A stretch of DNA of 64,000 nt from Mucilaginibacter aquaedulcis (GTDB lineage: Bacteria; Bacteroidota; Bacteroidia; Sphingobacteriales; Sphingobacteriaceae), in assembly GCF_030409325.1 (NCBI RefSeq), contig NZ_JAUFPR010000008.1, positions 124,001-188,000 of the forward strand, in the 5' to 3' direction. The notes beneath the pieces were generated by a model. That model ran no database searches. It was not told where the DNA came from and worked only from the letters and a program-made list of their open reading frames with translations. How positions within the stretch are numbered: position 1 is the first letter of the stretch; the number at the start of each line of letters is the position of its first letter. This document shows positions 1 through 8,748 of the stretch, piece by piece. The translations under genes were made by a program, and so were the position numbers.

Positions 1-109
1 TCGTCCTTCGCTTCTCGTCCCTACAATATGTTGAGCTTTTAGCAATTGGCTACATCTCTTTTTTATGGAATGGTAGTTGTTCTTTATTGAAAATATTAAA
101 TATGAAATT

Positions 110-229
110 ATGGCAACTAAAAAGAAAAAAGATCCTTGCTGGTCAGGGTATAAGAAAGAGGGAATGAAAAAAAAGAATGGTAAAAATGTCCCTAATTGTG
201 TTAAAGAATCTTCTAAAAAGGACGAATAA
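110..229 (+). CDS. Small lysine-rich DPCW/VPNCV protein, copy 1
   Basis: This is a 39-codon protein of unknown function. It begins MATKKKKDPCW and contains SGYKKEGMKKK followed by VPNCVKE, with two cysteines 19 residues apart and about one third lysine. A clear paralogue of 38 residues lies at 33592-33708, with the same blocks DPCWSGYKK, GMKKK and VPNCVKE. Conservation between two distant copies at the protein level, with many silent and conservative differences, argues for a real translated gene. Similar Cys-Gly-Tyr / Val-Pro-Asn-Cys modules are remembered from small proteins of phage and environmental bacteria, but I cannot assign a function. The stop is followed by the start of a gene-poor stretch. 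Confidence 0.7.
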   Translation: MATKKKKDPCWSGYKKEGMKKKNGKNVPNCVKESSKKDE

Positions 230-433
230 GTTTCTACAAAAGTTTAACAGCTTAAAAATACCGCTGGCGGGTTTCCCGTCAGCTATTAGATTTGGCGTAT
301 AGTAGCATACGATCATATAACATGGACCAGACCATTAATTCTTAATTTCTTCTGATGGAAATTGAAAACTCATTTATAATTACCTATTCAACGGTGGCAG
401 TTTTAAACCGATTTAATATTCTATTTCCCTTGA

Positions 434-771
434 TCAAACCAAGCAGATTGTACAACAAAGTTAATATACAGGAAAAAAGCAATTAATACAGCGGATATTT
501 ATGACTCGTTAATCCGCAAAACTACCGCCAGCTGGGCCATCGTAAGTATTGCTTTAGTTCTACGACTAATATTAGGATACTTTTTTAAAATGTCGTTCAA
601 CTTTGGCTGTCCTTCTGGCCAGACTTTGCGCTATATTCTTTCCCTGAAAAAGATGCCGTCTCAATCCTGGACAGGTGGAACTTTAGCATTCAGCACCCCA
701 AAACAGCTGCTGCATTTTTGCTCCGCTGCAAAAGCATTCGCTTTCCTGCAATTATCAAAAGCTCCGATTAA
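434..771 (+). pseudogene. Decayed ORF, possibly a transposase fragment
   Basis: An open frame without a start runs from 434 to about 590 and encodes a segment with TADIYDSLIRKTTASWAIVS. A second frame continues from about 592 to the stop at 769-771 with VVQLWLSFWPDF and KDAVSILDRWNF. The two parts join naturally if one base is missing in the A-run near 587-590. The composition and the spacing of the aromatic residues look like real protein, loosely like the N-terminal half of IS110-type transposases, but this assignment is weak. The ORF starting at the ATG at 590 is a third frame and is not considered real. Confidence 0.3.
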
Positions 772-1138
772 GCGCATCATTCAGGACCTCACTTGTTTAC
801 CCGCTTCATTTTATTACGGCGGGAAAAGCTGCGCTTGCCTTCATCCTGCACTTAACCGATTGCTATAATAAAAGATTTTTCAAGGTGCAATTTTCCAAAG
901 AAAACGGACAAAAGCGGCGTCAAGTTCGGTCAGCCCCGGTCGTACGAACGCATAATGTCCTCCGCTTTGCTGCGGCCACCCTTCGGGACTTATAGTTCTC
1001 CCGCCCGGGTTTTCCGACCGTCTTTTTGACTTTCTTTTTTACCGTTTTTTCTTTTTGAAAAAAAACTTTTCAGGGAAAGTCTTCGGGAAAAGAGGTAAAC
1101 AAAAAACAAATTTTTAACCCTTTTAAATCATTCAAAAA
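772..1138. other. Non-coding stretch before the mobile-element gene
   Basis: No convincing gene is seen. A GC-rich part (about 905-1020) with several C/G runs contrasts with the AT-rich poly-T and poly-A tract at 1020-1138 that leads into the next gene. This may be its leader and promoter region. Confidence 0.4.
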
Positions 1139-1786
1139 ATGAAAACAACAGAAAAAAATGCGAACGGCGTACAAGGTGCCACCGCAAAAGGCAACCAAAC
1201 AGTTAACCGCACCGAGAACCGTCCAAGTCTGACCGGAAAAGAGGCTAAACCTAATGAAAACCCAAAAGATCAAACACCTGCCGAAAACGCGCAAGCCGAC
1301 AAAAACGGCCAAGCCGGGGTTAACACTAATAGCCCTATACCTGCTAAAGCTACGTCGTTCACCACAGGTCACGGAATAGTTGAGCCCAAACTGGAGCCTA
1401 CAGAAACCGGGGAAATGAATACGAGTAAAGAGAAAGCAGCACCCGCTAAAACCGAGGAAATAAAACACGAGGCTAAAAAAAACTCTTTGAGTTTAGAGCA
1501 AACTTTGAAATCGGTAGAAGGCTTGCACCGGCTAAGCATTCAACGCATCACCCTGTTATCCCGAATCAAATTACTGGAAGATTTTGAGGTAAAACTGATT
1601 GAGGGAAACGACGAGTTAGAATATAATCCTTATCAGGGTTGCAAGCTCATTATCAAGGATGATAAAGGCAGGGAGTTCTTTACCAATACGCCGAACCTGA
1701 TTCGCCTTGTTGCACAATTTATTTTCGATGCGTGCCACGAAAAACTGGCCGAAATTGAAGGAAACATCATTTTCCCCAATGCTTAA
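1139..1786 (+). CDS. Mobile-element protein with disordered N-terminus, unknown function
   Basis: The protein has 215 residues. Residues 1 to about 115 are low-complexity and rich in Lys, Glu, Asn, Thr and Pro, and are probably disordered. Residues 116-215 look folded, with a helix beginning SLEQTLKSVEGLHRLSIQR, then LLEDFEVKLIEG, a probable beta-hairpin around GCKLIIKDDKGREFF and a final helix LVAQFIFDACHEKLAEIEG. The ATG follows an A-rich leader without a strong Shine-Dalgarno sequence, which is normal in Bacteroidota. It precedes the DUF932 gene in the same direction, a pairing I associate with Bacteroidota plasmids and conjugative elements. I do not recognise a biochemical role. Confidence 0.7.
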   Translation: MKTTEKNANGVQGATAKGNQTVNRTENRPSLTGKEAKPNENPKDQTPAENAQADKNGQAGVNTNSPIPAKATSFTTGHGIVEPKLEPTETGEMNTSKEKAAPAKTEEIKHEAKKNSLSLEQTLKSVEGLHRLSIQRITLLSRIKLLEDFEVKLIEGNDELEYNPYQGCKLIIKDDKGREFFTNTPNLIRLVAQFIFDACHEKLAEIEGNIIFPNA

Positions 1787-2161
1787 ATTTTGCTTCCATC
1801 TCAAAAACTATTGAGATGGTGAGCATTTTTTATGATTTCACAAAAAACACCAATCCCTATATACATGCAATTTATAGAACTGACCAACTGAATATTTTGA
1901 GAGGACACCCCAAAAAATTGGCTAAAGAGAATTTCGTAAGGTTTCAGTGAGGACTCATCGATTTTATGAACAGCTACCAATTTCAAAGCGATTCAGGACA
2001 CAATTTTTTTACCAGTCAAAGTGAAAATTAAAACCAGCTACCAAACATTCACGATGCTATTACCGAACTGCAGACCGAAACGGATCACACCATCGGCAGC
2101 ACCGAAAATGTACAGATAATTGAAACGCAAATAATTACTTAAAAACTAAAAATTAAACATC
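1787..2161. other. Spacer with a short ORF remnant (2032-2142)
   Basis: Most of the spacer holds no supported gene. A 36-codon open frame at 2032-2142 (plus) has no start codon and encodes a piece containing HDAITELQTETDHTIGSTEN. It ends 19 bases before the DUF932 start. It looks like the tail of a decayed gene. Confidence 0.3.
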
Positions 2162-2711
2162 ATGGCACATCAAATAAATTTCAATCAGAAAACATGCAAG
2201 GACAGCTTTATGAGTGTTAAAGAAAAAACCTGGCACGGGTTAGGGCATATTATAGATCGTTATCCCACCAGTAGCGAAGCGATTCAGCACGCTGGTTTAG
2301 ATTACATTGTCGAAAAACGCCCTTTATTTACTTATGATACCGCCAACCATTTAGGCGAGGGTAGCGATGATATCATGATCCCCGAGATAGAAGTGCCTAA
2401 TTTGTTTGCAACCGTTCGTGCAGATACCGAACAGGTTTTGGGGGTAGTAGGTAATGATTACGAGGTAGTACAAAACCGTGATGCGTTTTCGTTCTTTGAT
2501 GAAATAGTAGGCGGTGGCGATGGTATTTTATATGAAACCGCAGGAGCATTGGGCAATGGCGAGCGTATATTCATTACAGCTAAACTTCCGGATTATATCA
2601 AGGTAGGCAGGCAGGATTTAATTGAACAATATCTGTTCCTGACCACCTCTCATGATGGATTCGGCAGCATCACCGCAGCTTTTACACCCGTGCGTATTGT
2701 TTGTAACAACA
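2162..2711 (+). CDS. DUF932 (phage/plasmid-like) protein, 5' exon
   Basis: This first exon encodes the N-terminal 183 residues of a DUF932 protein plus one base of codon 184. It starts MAHQINFNQKT, and typical family blocks follow: EKTWHGLGHIID, VVGNDYEVVQN, GERIFITAKLP and, at the break, FTPVRIVCNN. DUF932 proteins are common on phages, plasmids and conjugative elements, and their function is poorly defined. Reading straight on into the intron gives only a few foreign residues and a stop at 2732-2734. Joined to 5053-5570, the frame continues as TLNAAM, exactly the conserved family continuation, for a 355-residue protein. The gene therefore depends on RNA splicing for full-length product. Confidence 0.9.
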
Positions 2712-3239
2712 GTGCGACTCGTTGGGCAGCCTAATAAGCTGTTCGAGTCTCACCCGTAAGGGTGGATTTAACTTTTAATCAATTCAGTGAAATGCTGATG
2801 ATGGCGGCTTATCCATCAAAGTCCATCCGACCCTTAACCTGCCAAGAGAACAGGGAATGGGAAGCTCGGAGAAAAGTCAAACCGACGGAGCGATGCCGTA
2901 TGAGGGAGATGGGACGAACTAAATATGATAACCTCGTTGAGGTATCGTGAGCAGATACGCTGTACCCACATCGTATGGTACAGTCTTCCAGTCAACAGGA
3001 GCCCAGTCTGTTAGAGGGTAATCCATAAGCTTGTATAGGACTGGCGGTATAGAGAGGGGTCTAAGTTTAGGTAAACATTGGTTAAAGGAACGAGGAAACC
3101 GAATATCACTTTGCTGTGAAGCAATAAGTACTCTTGAACGAATGTGATATATCGGGTAGGAACAACGACCAAGCAAAGGCTGGTTGGCTACGGTTGACCA
3201 GATACGCCAAATTCGTTGTGGATTTAACAAAAGGTACAA

Positions 3240-5051
3240 ATGAAAGTAACTAAAATGCTGAAAGTTAACAGATGGGAAGACATAGACTGGAAAATAGTCG
3301 AACAATGTGTCTTCCGAAAGCAAAATCAAATGTATCGGGCAACGCTTGCCAGTAACATTACTGAAGTAAGAAAATTACAAAGGGATTTACTGAAAGACTC
3401 GTACGCCAAATTATTAAGTGTAAAAAGAGTTACATCTGAAAACACAGGAAAGCACACGCCGGGTGTAGACGGGGCAATCATTCTAAAGAATACGGAAAGA
3501 TTGCGACTGGCTCAAAGGATGAACCTTGATAAAGATTACAAGGCCAAACCATTGAAAAGGGTCTACATACCAAAATCGAACGGTAAGTTAAGACCGTTGG
3601 GTATTCCAACGATTGAAGACAGAGCCTATCAGGCGTTGGTCAAAATCGCATTAGAACCTGAATGGGAAGCAAAATTCAGCGAGAACACTTATGGTTTCAG
3701 ACCTGGAAGATGCACCGCAGATGCCTGCATGGCAGTATGGCACAACCTAAAGAACCGTAAAGGAGAAGTAGTTGTGCTGGATGCTGACATCGAGGGATGT
3801 TTCGATAATCTCAATCACCAGTACATACTGGATACAATGAAAGGGACAAGTAGCAATATTCTAAGGGCAGTAAATCAATGGTTCAAGTGTGGTTACATTG
3901 ACGACGGAATACTACATGATACAGAAGCGGGCACGCCGCAAGGCGGTGTGATTAGCCCCTTGTTATGTAATATCGGATTATGGGGTATCGACTTTGAACT
4001 CTATAATCACCTGATAACAACAAGAACGCCAAAGGACAGAAATCTTAAACCTTTTGTAGGGTTTGTTAGCAACATCAAGAAAAGATGTAGGGAGCATGCC
4101 CCATCGGTGGGTTTTATGCAGTATGCTGATGACTTTGTTATCGTATGCGAAAATAAAGGCTACTTAGATAAGGTGATGGAAGTACTTCCGCAGATATTGG
4201 AGAAACGAGGCTTGAAGCTAAGTCCATCCAAAACTCGTCAAGTAGCATTCCACAAAGGTGAGAGCTTTAAGTTCCTCGGCTTTGTGTTCGATAAATGGAA
4301 AAGCGGTAAGCATGACAAATTACATAAAGTCACGTTCTACCCTGATCCTGATAAAGTGTACGCTTTTGCTAAGAAAATCAGAGAATGGACGAAAATGGTT
4401 CGGCTATTTGAGTACAGTAACAAAATTGAATTTACTAAAAAGGCAGACTATTTGAGAAGAATGGTCAACGGGTGGCTGAACTATTACAAATGGGCTATGG
4501 ATGCTTCACACGGATTTATGAAGCTAAGGCGAGAATTGGATACAATCCTTTACAAAGCTTATGAAGACGTACACAAACACCGTAGCAGTAGATTTGACTT
4601 TATGACGCGGTACGTAGGGAAAGTTGAACGAAGAGGGAGACTGGTAGACCGCTACATATTGGGTAACGTAGCATTTGGGATATTTGATATTAGCACAGAA
4701 GTATCATGGAAGAAAGTTCAAACGGCAAGAAGTCCTTTTGATGGAGATACTGAATATTGGAGTTGCAGAAACGCCATATTAACGGGTACGGTATCAGAAA
4801 AGCTATATAAGATACAAAAGAGCAATTGCGCTATGTGTCTGAATAGCCTACACTGGTATGAATCATGGGAACGACACCACAAGAACAAAAATCGGATGGA
4901 TAATAAGCTATCAAATATTCAATTAGTTCACAAGCGTTGTCACCGCAAGCAACATTATGCGGATAAGTTAAGTCTGGGAGCTGGATGCCCTGAAAGGGGC
5001 ACGTCCAGATCTGTGGGGAAGGTTGAGGGGCGACCCTTGACCTCACCCTAA
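3240..5051 (+). CDS. ltrA: Group II intron-encoded reverse transcriptase/maturase/HNH endonuclease
   Basis: This multifunctional protein (603 residues) assists intron splicing and target-primed reverse transcription. The N-terminal RT-0/RT-1 region is at about residues 20-110, with KPLKRVYIPK and GKLRPLGIPTIEDR. The catalytic palm carries DIEGCFDN and the YADD box. TPQGGVISPLL precedes it, and the maturase (X) domain follows at about residues 370-470 (MVNGWLNYYKWAM). The C-terminus is an HNH nuclease with a C-x2-C pair (CAMC), ERHH and a final H-x3-CH. The start ATG has an AAAGGT box nearby. The frame runs through RNA domains V and VI and stops one base before the 3' splice site, so its last 25 or so residues double as catalytic RNA sequence. 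Confidence 0.93.
   Translation: MKVTKMLKVNRWEDIDWKIVEQCVFRKQNQMYRATLASNITEVRKLQRDLLKDSYAKLLSVKRVTSENTGKHTPGVDGAIILKNTERLRLAQRMNLDKDYKAKPLKRVYIPKSNGKLRPLGIPTIEDRAYQALVKIALEPEWEAKFSENTYGFRPGRCTADACMAVWHNLKNRKGEVVVLDADIEGCFDNLNHQYILDTMKGTSSNILRAVNQWFKCGYIDDGILHDTEAGTPQGGVISPLLCNIGLWGIDFELYNHLITTRTPKDRNLKPFVGFVSNIKKRCREHAPSVGFMQYADDFVIVCENKGYLDKVMEVLPQILEKRGLKLSPSKTRQVAFHKGESFKFLGFVFDKWKSGKHDKLHKVTFYPDPDKVYAFAKKIREWTKMVRLFEYSNKIEFTKKADYLRRMVNGWLNYYKWAMDASHGFMKLRRELDTILYKAYEDVHKHRSSRFDFMTRYVGKVERRGRLVDRYILGNVAFGIFDISTEVSWKKVQTARSPFDGDTEYWSCRNAILTGTVSEKLYKIQKSNCAMCLNSLHWYESWERHHKNKNRMDNKLSNIQLVHKRCHRKQHYADKLSLGAGCPERGTSRSVGKVEGRPLTSP
4979..5047 (+). ncRNA. Group II intron domains V and VI
   Basis: Domain V (about 4979-5012) starts with the AGC catalytic triad. 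CTGGA at 4981-4985 pairs with TCCAG at 5004-5008, TGCCC pairs with GGGCA, a two-base CG bulge lies on the 3' side and a GAAA-type loop closes the tip. All are diagnostic of domain V. The following hairpin (about 5013-5047, GGTTGAGGG with CCCTTGACC) is domain VI and should carry the branch-point adenosine near its 3' side, a few bases before the splice site at 5052/5053. Confidence 0.85.
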
Positions 5052-5052
5052 C

Positions 5053-5570
5053 CGCTTAACGCTGCCATGAATAACCATTCAGGGGCTATTAAAATACGTC
5101 ATACAGCCTCAGCAACCGAGCGCCTGAAACAGGCGCATACACTAATGGGCATCAGCAGAACATTAGGTGGTGAACTGGAGGAATTATTTAACCACTGGGC
5201 GAAAGTACGCATTACTGATGCCGAATTAAAAAAATTGATACAGATTGCAATGGCACCTAATAAGGAGGTTTTAGAAAATTTAGCCGGGGGGAAATTAGAC
5301 TTGTTATCTACCCATTATACCAATATCGTAGATAACGTGTACGAATACGCATTAGGTAGCCAAACCCAGCAAATGGAAACCACAGCCGGAATGGTGTTTG
5401 GTGCTTACAACAGTGTAACAGGTTATTTTCAAAATGTTCGCAGTTTCAAAAATGACGAAGCAAAGTTTAAATCTATCATGGATGGAACAGCCAAACAACG
5501 GGCGCAGACCGCTTTTAATCTTTGCCGTGATTTTGCAGTGCGGGGTAGCGAAGCCCTGATTTACAATTAA
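5053..5570 (+). CDS. DUF932 (phage/plasmid-like) protein, 3' exon
   Basis: This exon supplies the C-terminal 172 residues. The first two bases complete codon 184 (ACG, Thr). It reads TLNAAMNNHSGAIKIRHTAS and continues with ATERLKQAHTLMGIS, matching the conserved DUF932 pattern in which an IRHT block is followed by a long helix. The stop TAA is at 5568-5570, just before a rho-independent terminator. An internal ATG at 5067 could start a separate C-terminal fragment if the intron were not spliced, but no ribosome-binding site is evident. Together with 2162-2711 it forms one gene. Confidence 0.9.
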
Positions 5571-5575
5571 TCATT

Positions 5576-5603
5576 ACAAGGGGGAGCAATCCCCCTTGTT
5601 TTC
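5576..5603 (+). terminator. Rho-independent terminator of the DUF932 gene
   Basis: A perfect 9-bp stem (ACAAGGGGG / CCCCCTTGT, 5576-5584 and 5591-5599) with a 6-base loop is followed by TTTC. It lies 6 bases after the stop. Confidence 0.8.
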
Positions 5604-5640
5604 AAAATGCCCGGCGGCGGACTATCGCCCGCCCGAACAA

Positions 5641-5691
5641 CGCCCCCTGTTTTCGTATCGTTTAATGATTCTTTGGTGAAAACAGGGGGCG
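5641..5691. repeat. Perfect 14-bp inverted repeat
   Basis: CGCCCCCTGTTTTC at 5641-5654 is exactly complementary to GAAAACAGGGGGCG at 5678-5691, with a 23-base loop. No T-run follows on either strand, so it is a weak terminator candidate. It could be a protein-binding site or a scar of the mobile element that holds the DUF932 gene. Confidence 0.6.
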
Positions 5692-6048
5692 CTAAATATG
5701 ATTATAGTGACTTCTTCTGCAAAAAAAAACAGAAGGTCTCCGAAATATCTCTCCAAGGTTTCAGCCAATAATTCAGATAATTGATCCTTGATCAAAGCAA
5801 TCGGGTGTTTACGTCATAGCTTACATTTAAATTTGGCTTGAGTTTTCTATTGTTCAAAACATCCAGATATGTTTCTCCAGCAGGTTCAAATTTTCCTCAA
5901 GTAATAAACATCGCTTTGCTTTTAGTGTCTGGGTAAGCCGGCGCTTGAAAGTATTTTACAAAAGACGGAAATGTGCGCTCTAAGACCATCTAAGGGTATT
6001 TTCTTTTCCTACTCGCCGAGCGATGTAGTGGTGTTAGTTATGGTCTCC
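5692..6048. other. Decayed DNA downstream of the mob remnants
   Basis: No intact gene is visible. Short open pieces on the minus strand may be the rest of the broken relaxase gene, but they carry no recognisable motif. Confidence 0.3.
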
Positions 6049-6237
6049 TTAAGTTCTACAGCAATAATTTTTTTGGTCTGCGTAGAATGGTGGAGAATCG
6101 CAGATGCTTTTTATCGGGTAATGACAACTCCGCAAAATTGCTGTCCAGCAACTTGGCTCGTTTAGAACGGTTGGGGAGATCAACCTTTTCAGATTGTAAT
6201 CCATGAAGCTTTTACCTATTTTCAGGATGGCCGTCAT
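6049..6237 (-). pseudogene. Relaxase (MobB-type) 5' remnant
   Basis: On the minus strand an ATG at 6237 starts MTAILKIGKSF, which resembles the start of Bacteroidota relaxases of the MobB type. It overlaps the end of the upstream mobC remnant, as in intact mobC-mobB pairs. After about 17 residues the sensible protein moves to another frame (KVDLPNRSKRAKLLDSNF), indicating a one-base shift, and the open frame then ends near 6049. No HUH or catalytic motif survives. The assignment rests on the N-terminal resemblance and the gene order. Confidence 0.45.
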
Positions 6238-6516
6238 AAATAAGATTGGGTGTGATGGGATCGCGCTGCTGCTGCAGCTTCATGATCATTTTATAAAACA
6301 CCAGCGCATAACATTCCTGCCGGAATTTACCTTTCGGATAAGCTGGTTAAAGTCAAACCCTACTTTTTTTAATACAGCGTACGTTTGCAGATCAATCCGG
6401 GGTGCGGCAGTTTTAGGAAATCTTCCCTGGGGGATTTTACGCCGGACAATGGCACTTACAGACTTGCCAAAAACTTTTAAATATTTTTCCAAAGTTTTTA
6501 ACTCATCCATTGTCAA
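6212..6516 (-). pseudogene. MobC-type mobilisation protein, frameshifted
   Basis: The frame starting at 6516 encodes MTMDELKTLEKYLKVFGK, then the MobC-like block PRIDLQTYAVLKKVGFDFNQ and LIRKVNSGRNVM, and stops early at about 6286. A second frame continues sensibly (FYKMIMKLQQQRDPITPNL) to a TAA at 6212-6214. One base has therefore been lost or gained near 6290-6300. MobC proteins are relaxosome accessory factors that help the relaxase open the transfer origin. The gene is followed by the relaxase remnant with an overlapping start. The module is no longer functional. Confidence 0.6.
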
Positions 6517-6898
6517 GCGGAATATAAAACGGGCTGATATTTATTTTTACCGTCTGATTTGGATCTCGCCATAGCCTTATAGTTGAAGTTGTATGTTACT
6601 CGGCGCTGGAAGGATTGTGCGTTAAAAGCGCAAGTATTGAAACCATCGTTGAGGACTTGGTCATTTTGAGGAATAATAAAAAAGTCTTCGGAGAGAGTTA
6701 AGGTCCGGCTGGTTACGTTACATTTAGCCTGCCAAATAAATTACCTAGCATTATAAAATAGGCCTTAAAAAAAGCGGCAGTGCCTGCTTTTAAAGCATTC
6801 TCTTGGGTAATAACTTGTGATTATTCCACAAGAAGCATTTTGAAATAATAGCTGAGCTAACAACTTTTCCCATTATTAGCACAGATATTACTTTAAGG

Positions 6899-6914
6899 AT
6901 TAATACGTATTAAT
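6899..6914. promoter_or_regulatory. 16-bp perfect palindrome upstream of the lipoprotein gene
   Basis: ATTAATACGTATTAAT is a perfect palindrome, 100 bases before the start of the NHL-like lipoprotein gene, in an AT-rich leader. It has the size and symmetry of an operator for a dimeric regulator. The rest of 6517-7013 holds no supported gene. Confidence 0.35.
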
Positions 6915-7013
6915 TAGAAGTATATTTATTAATTATAAGTAACAACCACCCGAACTAAGGAGAAGCCCTCATTTTTGTATTAAAAGTTTTTTAAATCCTG
7001 TAAATTTTTAACC

Positions 7014-7970
7014 ATGAAAAGAATTGTTGTACTTATGTCTGCAGTGTTGTTAATTGCAGCATTTTCCTGTAAGCGCAGTAACGAAGTCGAACCGGAAGCC
7101 CCGGCCACTGTTTCCACAAACCCTAGCCTGATCGTACAAGATGTTTCACCTGTGCCCATAATTGTCGCGGGGGCGAAAGATCAGGCCGGCTATACTAATG
7201 GTACTGGGGGAAGTGCTAGGTTTAACCAGCCTTATGGAATTTTTGTAAATACTGACGGGACATTGCTGGTTACCGACCAAAAGAACGGTGCTGTAAGGAA
7301 GATAGCCAATAGTGTGGTATCGACTATTGTAAAAAACACAATTTTGACAGGAAGTACCAGCATAGCCGCCACAAAGGATGGGACAATAGGACTTAATGAT
7401 GAGGGCACAATTGTCTTATATAAAAATGGATCTTTTAATGTTATCGAAGATGACTTTTGTGTACATTGTTCCGTAGGAGGACTGAATAAAAATGCTGATG
7501 CGACCTTTTTTTGGTATGCTGATAATTATTATGATGGCGACTCTTGGGTTAGTTTAGAATCAATAAAGCCTGACGGAAATGCGGCTGTGGGCAACAGACC
7601 GATATACAATAGTCCAGATGGTTCTTTGGTTCAAGCATCAGCAGTAAGTACCTCATTGAATGACAACAAGTTTATCACGCTGCAACATGGAGTTTACCAG
7701 GTAACCCATTCTGGTGTGATAAATAATATCTTATCCCCTAATACCTTTGGCGGTCTTACAGATATCGCAGTTAATAAAGATGGTACAAAATTATATGTGG
7801 CGGATAAAGGAGATATCAAGCTGATTACCCGTTGCAGTACATGTCCAACCAAATTGACAGTTTTGGTGGCTCACGTTGACGCCACAGGATTAGCATTGTC
7901 AAACAGCGAAAAGGTACTATTTTTTACCAGCGTCAAACATCACACCGTTAGTAAAATCAACTTACCATAG
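7014..7970 (+). CDS. NHL-repeat-like beta-propeller lipoprotein
   Basis: The 318-residue protein starts MKRIVVLMSAVLLIAAFSCKR, a signal peptide with a lipobox (AAFSC, Cys19), so it should be a lipid-anchored envelope protein. The mature part begins with a Pro/Glu/Val-rich linker. From about residue 55 it shows repeated strands typical of NHL or SMP-30-like propellers: GTGGSARFNQPYGIFVN with GTLLVTDQKNGAVRKI, then GGLTDIAVNKDGTKLYVAD and ATGLALSNSEKVLFFT. Such proteins bind ligands or partners at the cell surface, and the ligand is unknown here. Two CxxC-like pairs (CVHC, CSTC) are unusual and may hold a disulfide or metal. The gene stands alone. Confidence 0.8.
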   Translation: MKRIVVLMSAVLLIAAFSCKRSNEVEPEAPATVSTNPSLIVQDVSPVPIIVAGAKDQAGYTNGTGGSARFNQPYGIFVNTDGTLLVTDQKNGAVRKIANSVVSTIVKNTILTGSTSIAATKDGTIGLNDEGTIVLYKNGSFNVIEDDFCVHCSVGGLNKNADATFFWYADNYYDGDSWVSLESIKPDGNAAVGNRPIYNSPDGSLVQASAVSTSLNDNKFITLQHGVYQVTHSGVINNILSPNTFGGLTDIAVNKDGTKLYVADKGDIKLITRCSTCPTKLTVLVAHVDATGLALSNSEKVLFFTSVKHHTVSKINLP

Positions 7971-8748
7971 CAGAAACAGACAAGAAAGCTTGTAAAGCGA
8001 CACCACCTGATGACTTAAGATGCATCAATCTGTCCTCCCTGAAGCGGTAAGTAGTGCCGGCAAAAACACTACCACCTTCCGCAACCCCAATCGGTTTCTA
8101 TTTAAGGTGATTTGTTAGCTTGATCAGCATTGGCTGCCCGGTTTTCAATGCGGCCATTTGATGCTTTTTAAAAATTAACTTGCCTTATTGGCGGTAACCA
8201 ATTCTAAGTTGTTTATAACAGATTGTAAGCGTAGCCCAAGTAATAAACAGCGCCGATACTGGGTCATGGAGGTGTACGTGATTCAGGTAATTTGAAGCGG
8301 TAGCTGACCAGGAATAATAATAATTTTTAGAAAATCTTTTTGTTTGTGTGCCGCCCGAAGACTCCTTGGCAAATGACTACTTTCCAGATCTAATATTTGT
8401 TTTCTGGTATATTCGATAGGATATGACAAAGTTGAGGTATTAAAATAAAGAACGCAGGACACAACTGGAGACAGAGGCAATTTAATTACAAGGAAATCGT
8501 ATTTACGTGTCAGGTTTCCAATTTGAGCGCTAAGTAATCGATAATTAAATGTGCATCCTAATGTTTAAATCTACATTTTTCCAGTAATTTAATTATGCTT
8601 GGAGAGAAATTTGTGATTAGTAATGCCTTAGAGTGGTCATTAAAGCGGTGTGTAGTTTCTTTATTTATATTTGACTTATAGCTGATTACTTTAAAATAGG
8701 GCGCAGCTGATAGTGCAAATCTTCTAAAACGTGGGTAGAAAAGTTTGG
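7971..8748. other. Gene-poor spacer
   Basis: About 780 bases without a supported gene. The 65-codon minus-strand frame at 8283-8480 has no resemblance to a protein family and poor composition. Nothing else stands out. Confidence 0.5.

Larger units (their letters stand above)
2712..5052 (+). mobile_element. Group II intron with reverse transcriptase, inserted in the DUF932 gene
   Basis: The element begins with the group II 5' consensus GTGCG at 2712 and ends in ...CTAAC at 5052. Its length is 2341 bp. Removing it joins AAC AAC A with CG CTT AAC GCT, giving NNTLNAA in frame. The two exons sum to 1068 bp, exactly 356 codons including the stop. The first 530 bases should form RNA domains I-III, the protein ORF occupies domain IV and beyond, and a canonical domain V and a domain VI-like hairpin lie at 4979-5047. 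The insertion interrupts a highly conserved codon run of the host gene, as expected for a site-specific retrohoming element. It looks complete and probably mobile. Confidence 0.92.

Noticed and set aside
590..868. 92-codon plus-strand ORF
   Set aside because: A neighbouring frame gives a better protein pattern (VVQLWLSFWPDF...), so this frame is an accident of a decayed gene.
1070..1468. Minus-strand ORF of 132 codons
   Set aside because: It is the antisense of the Lys/Glu-rich plus-strand gene at 1139-1786; its Phe/Leu-rich composition reflects that.
2712..2734. Natural C-terminus of a short DUF932 protein
   Set aside because: The stop lies inside the intron, after the conserved 5' splice motif, and the family continues in the 3' exon.
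2919..3329. Minus-strand ORF in the intron 5' part
   Set aside because: Lies over the structured RNA domains and overlaps the start of the maturase; no protein family.
8283..8480. 65-codon minus-strand ORF
   Set aside because: No homology pattern, in a gene-poor spacer.
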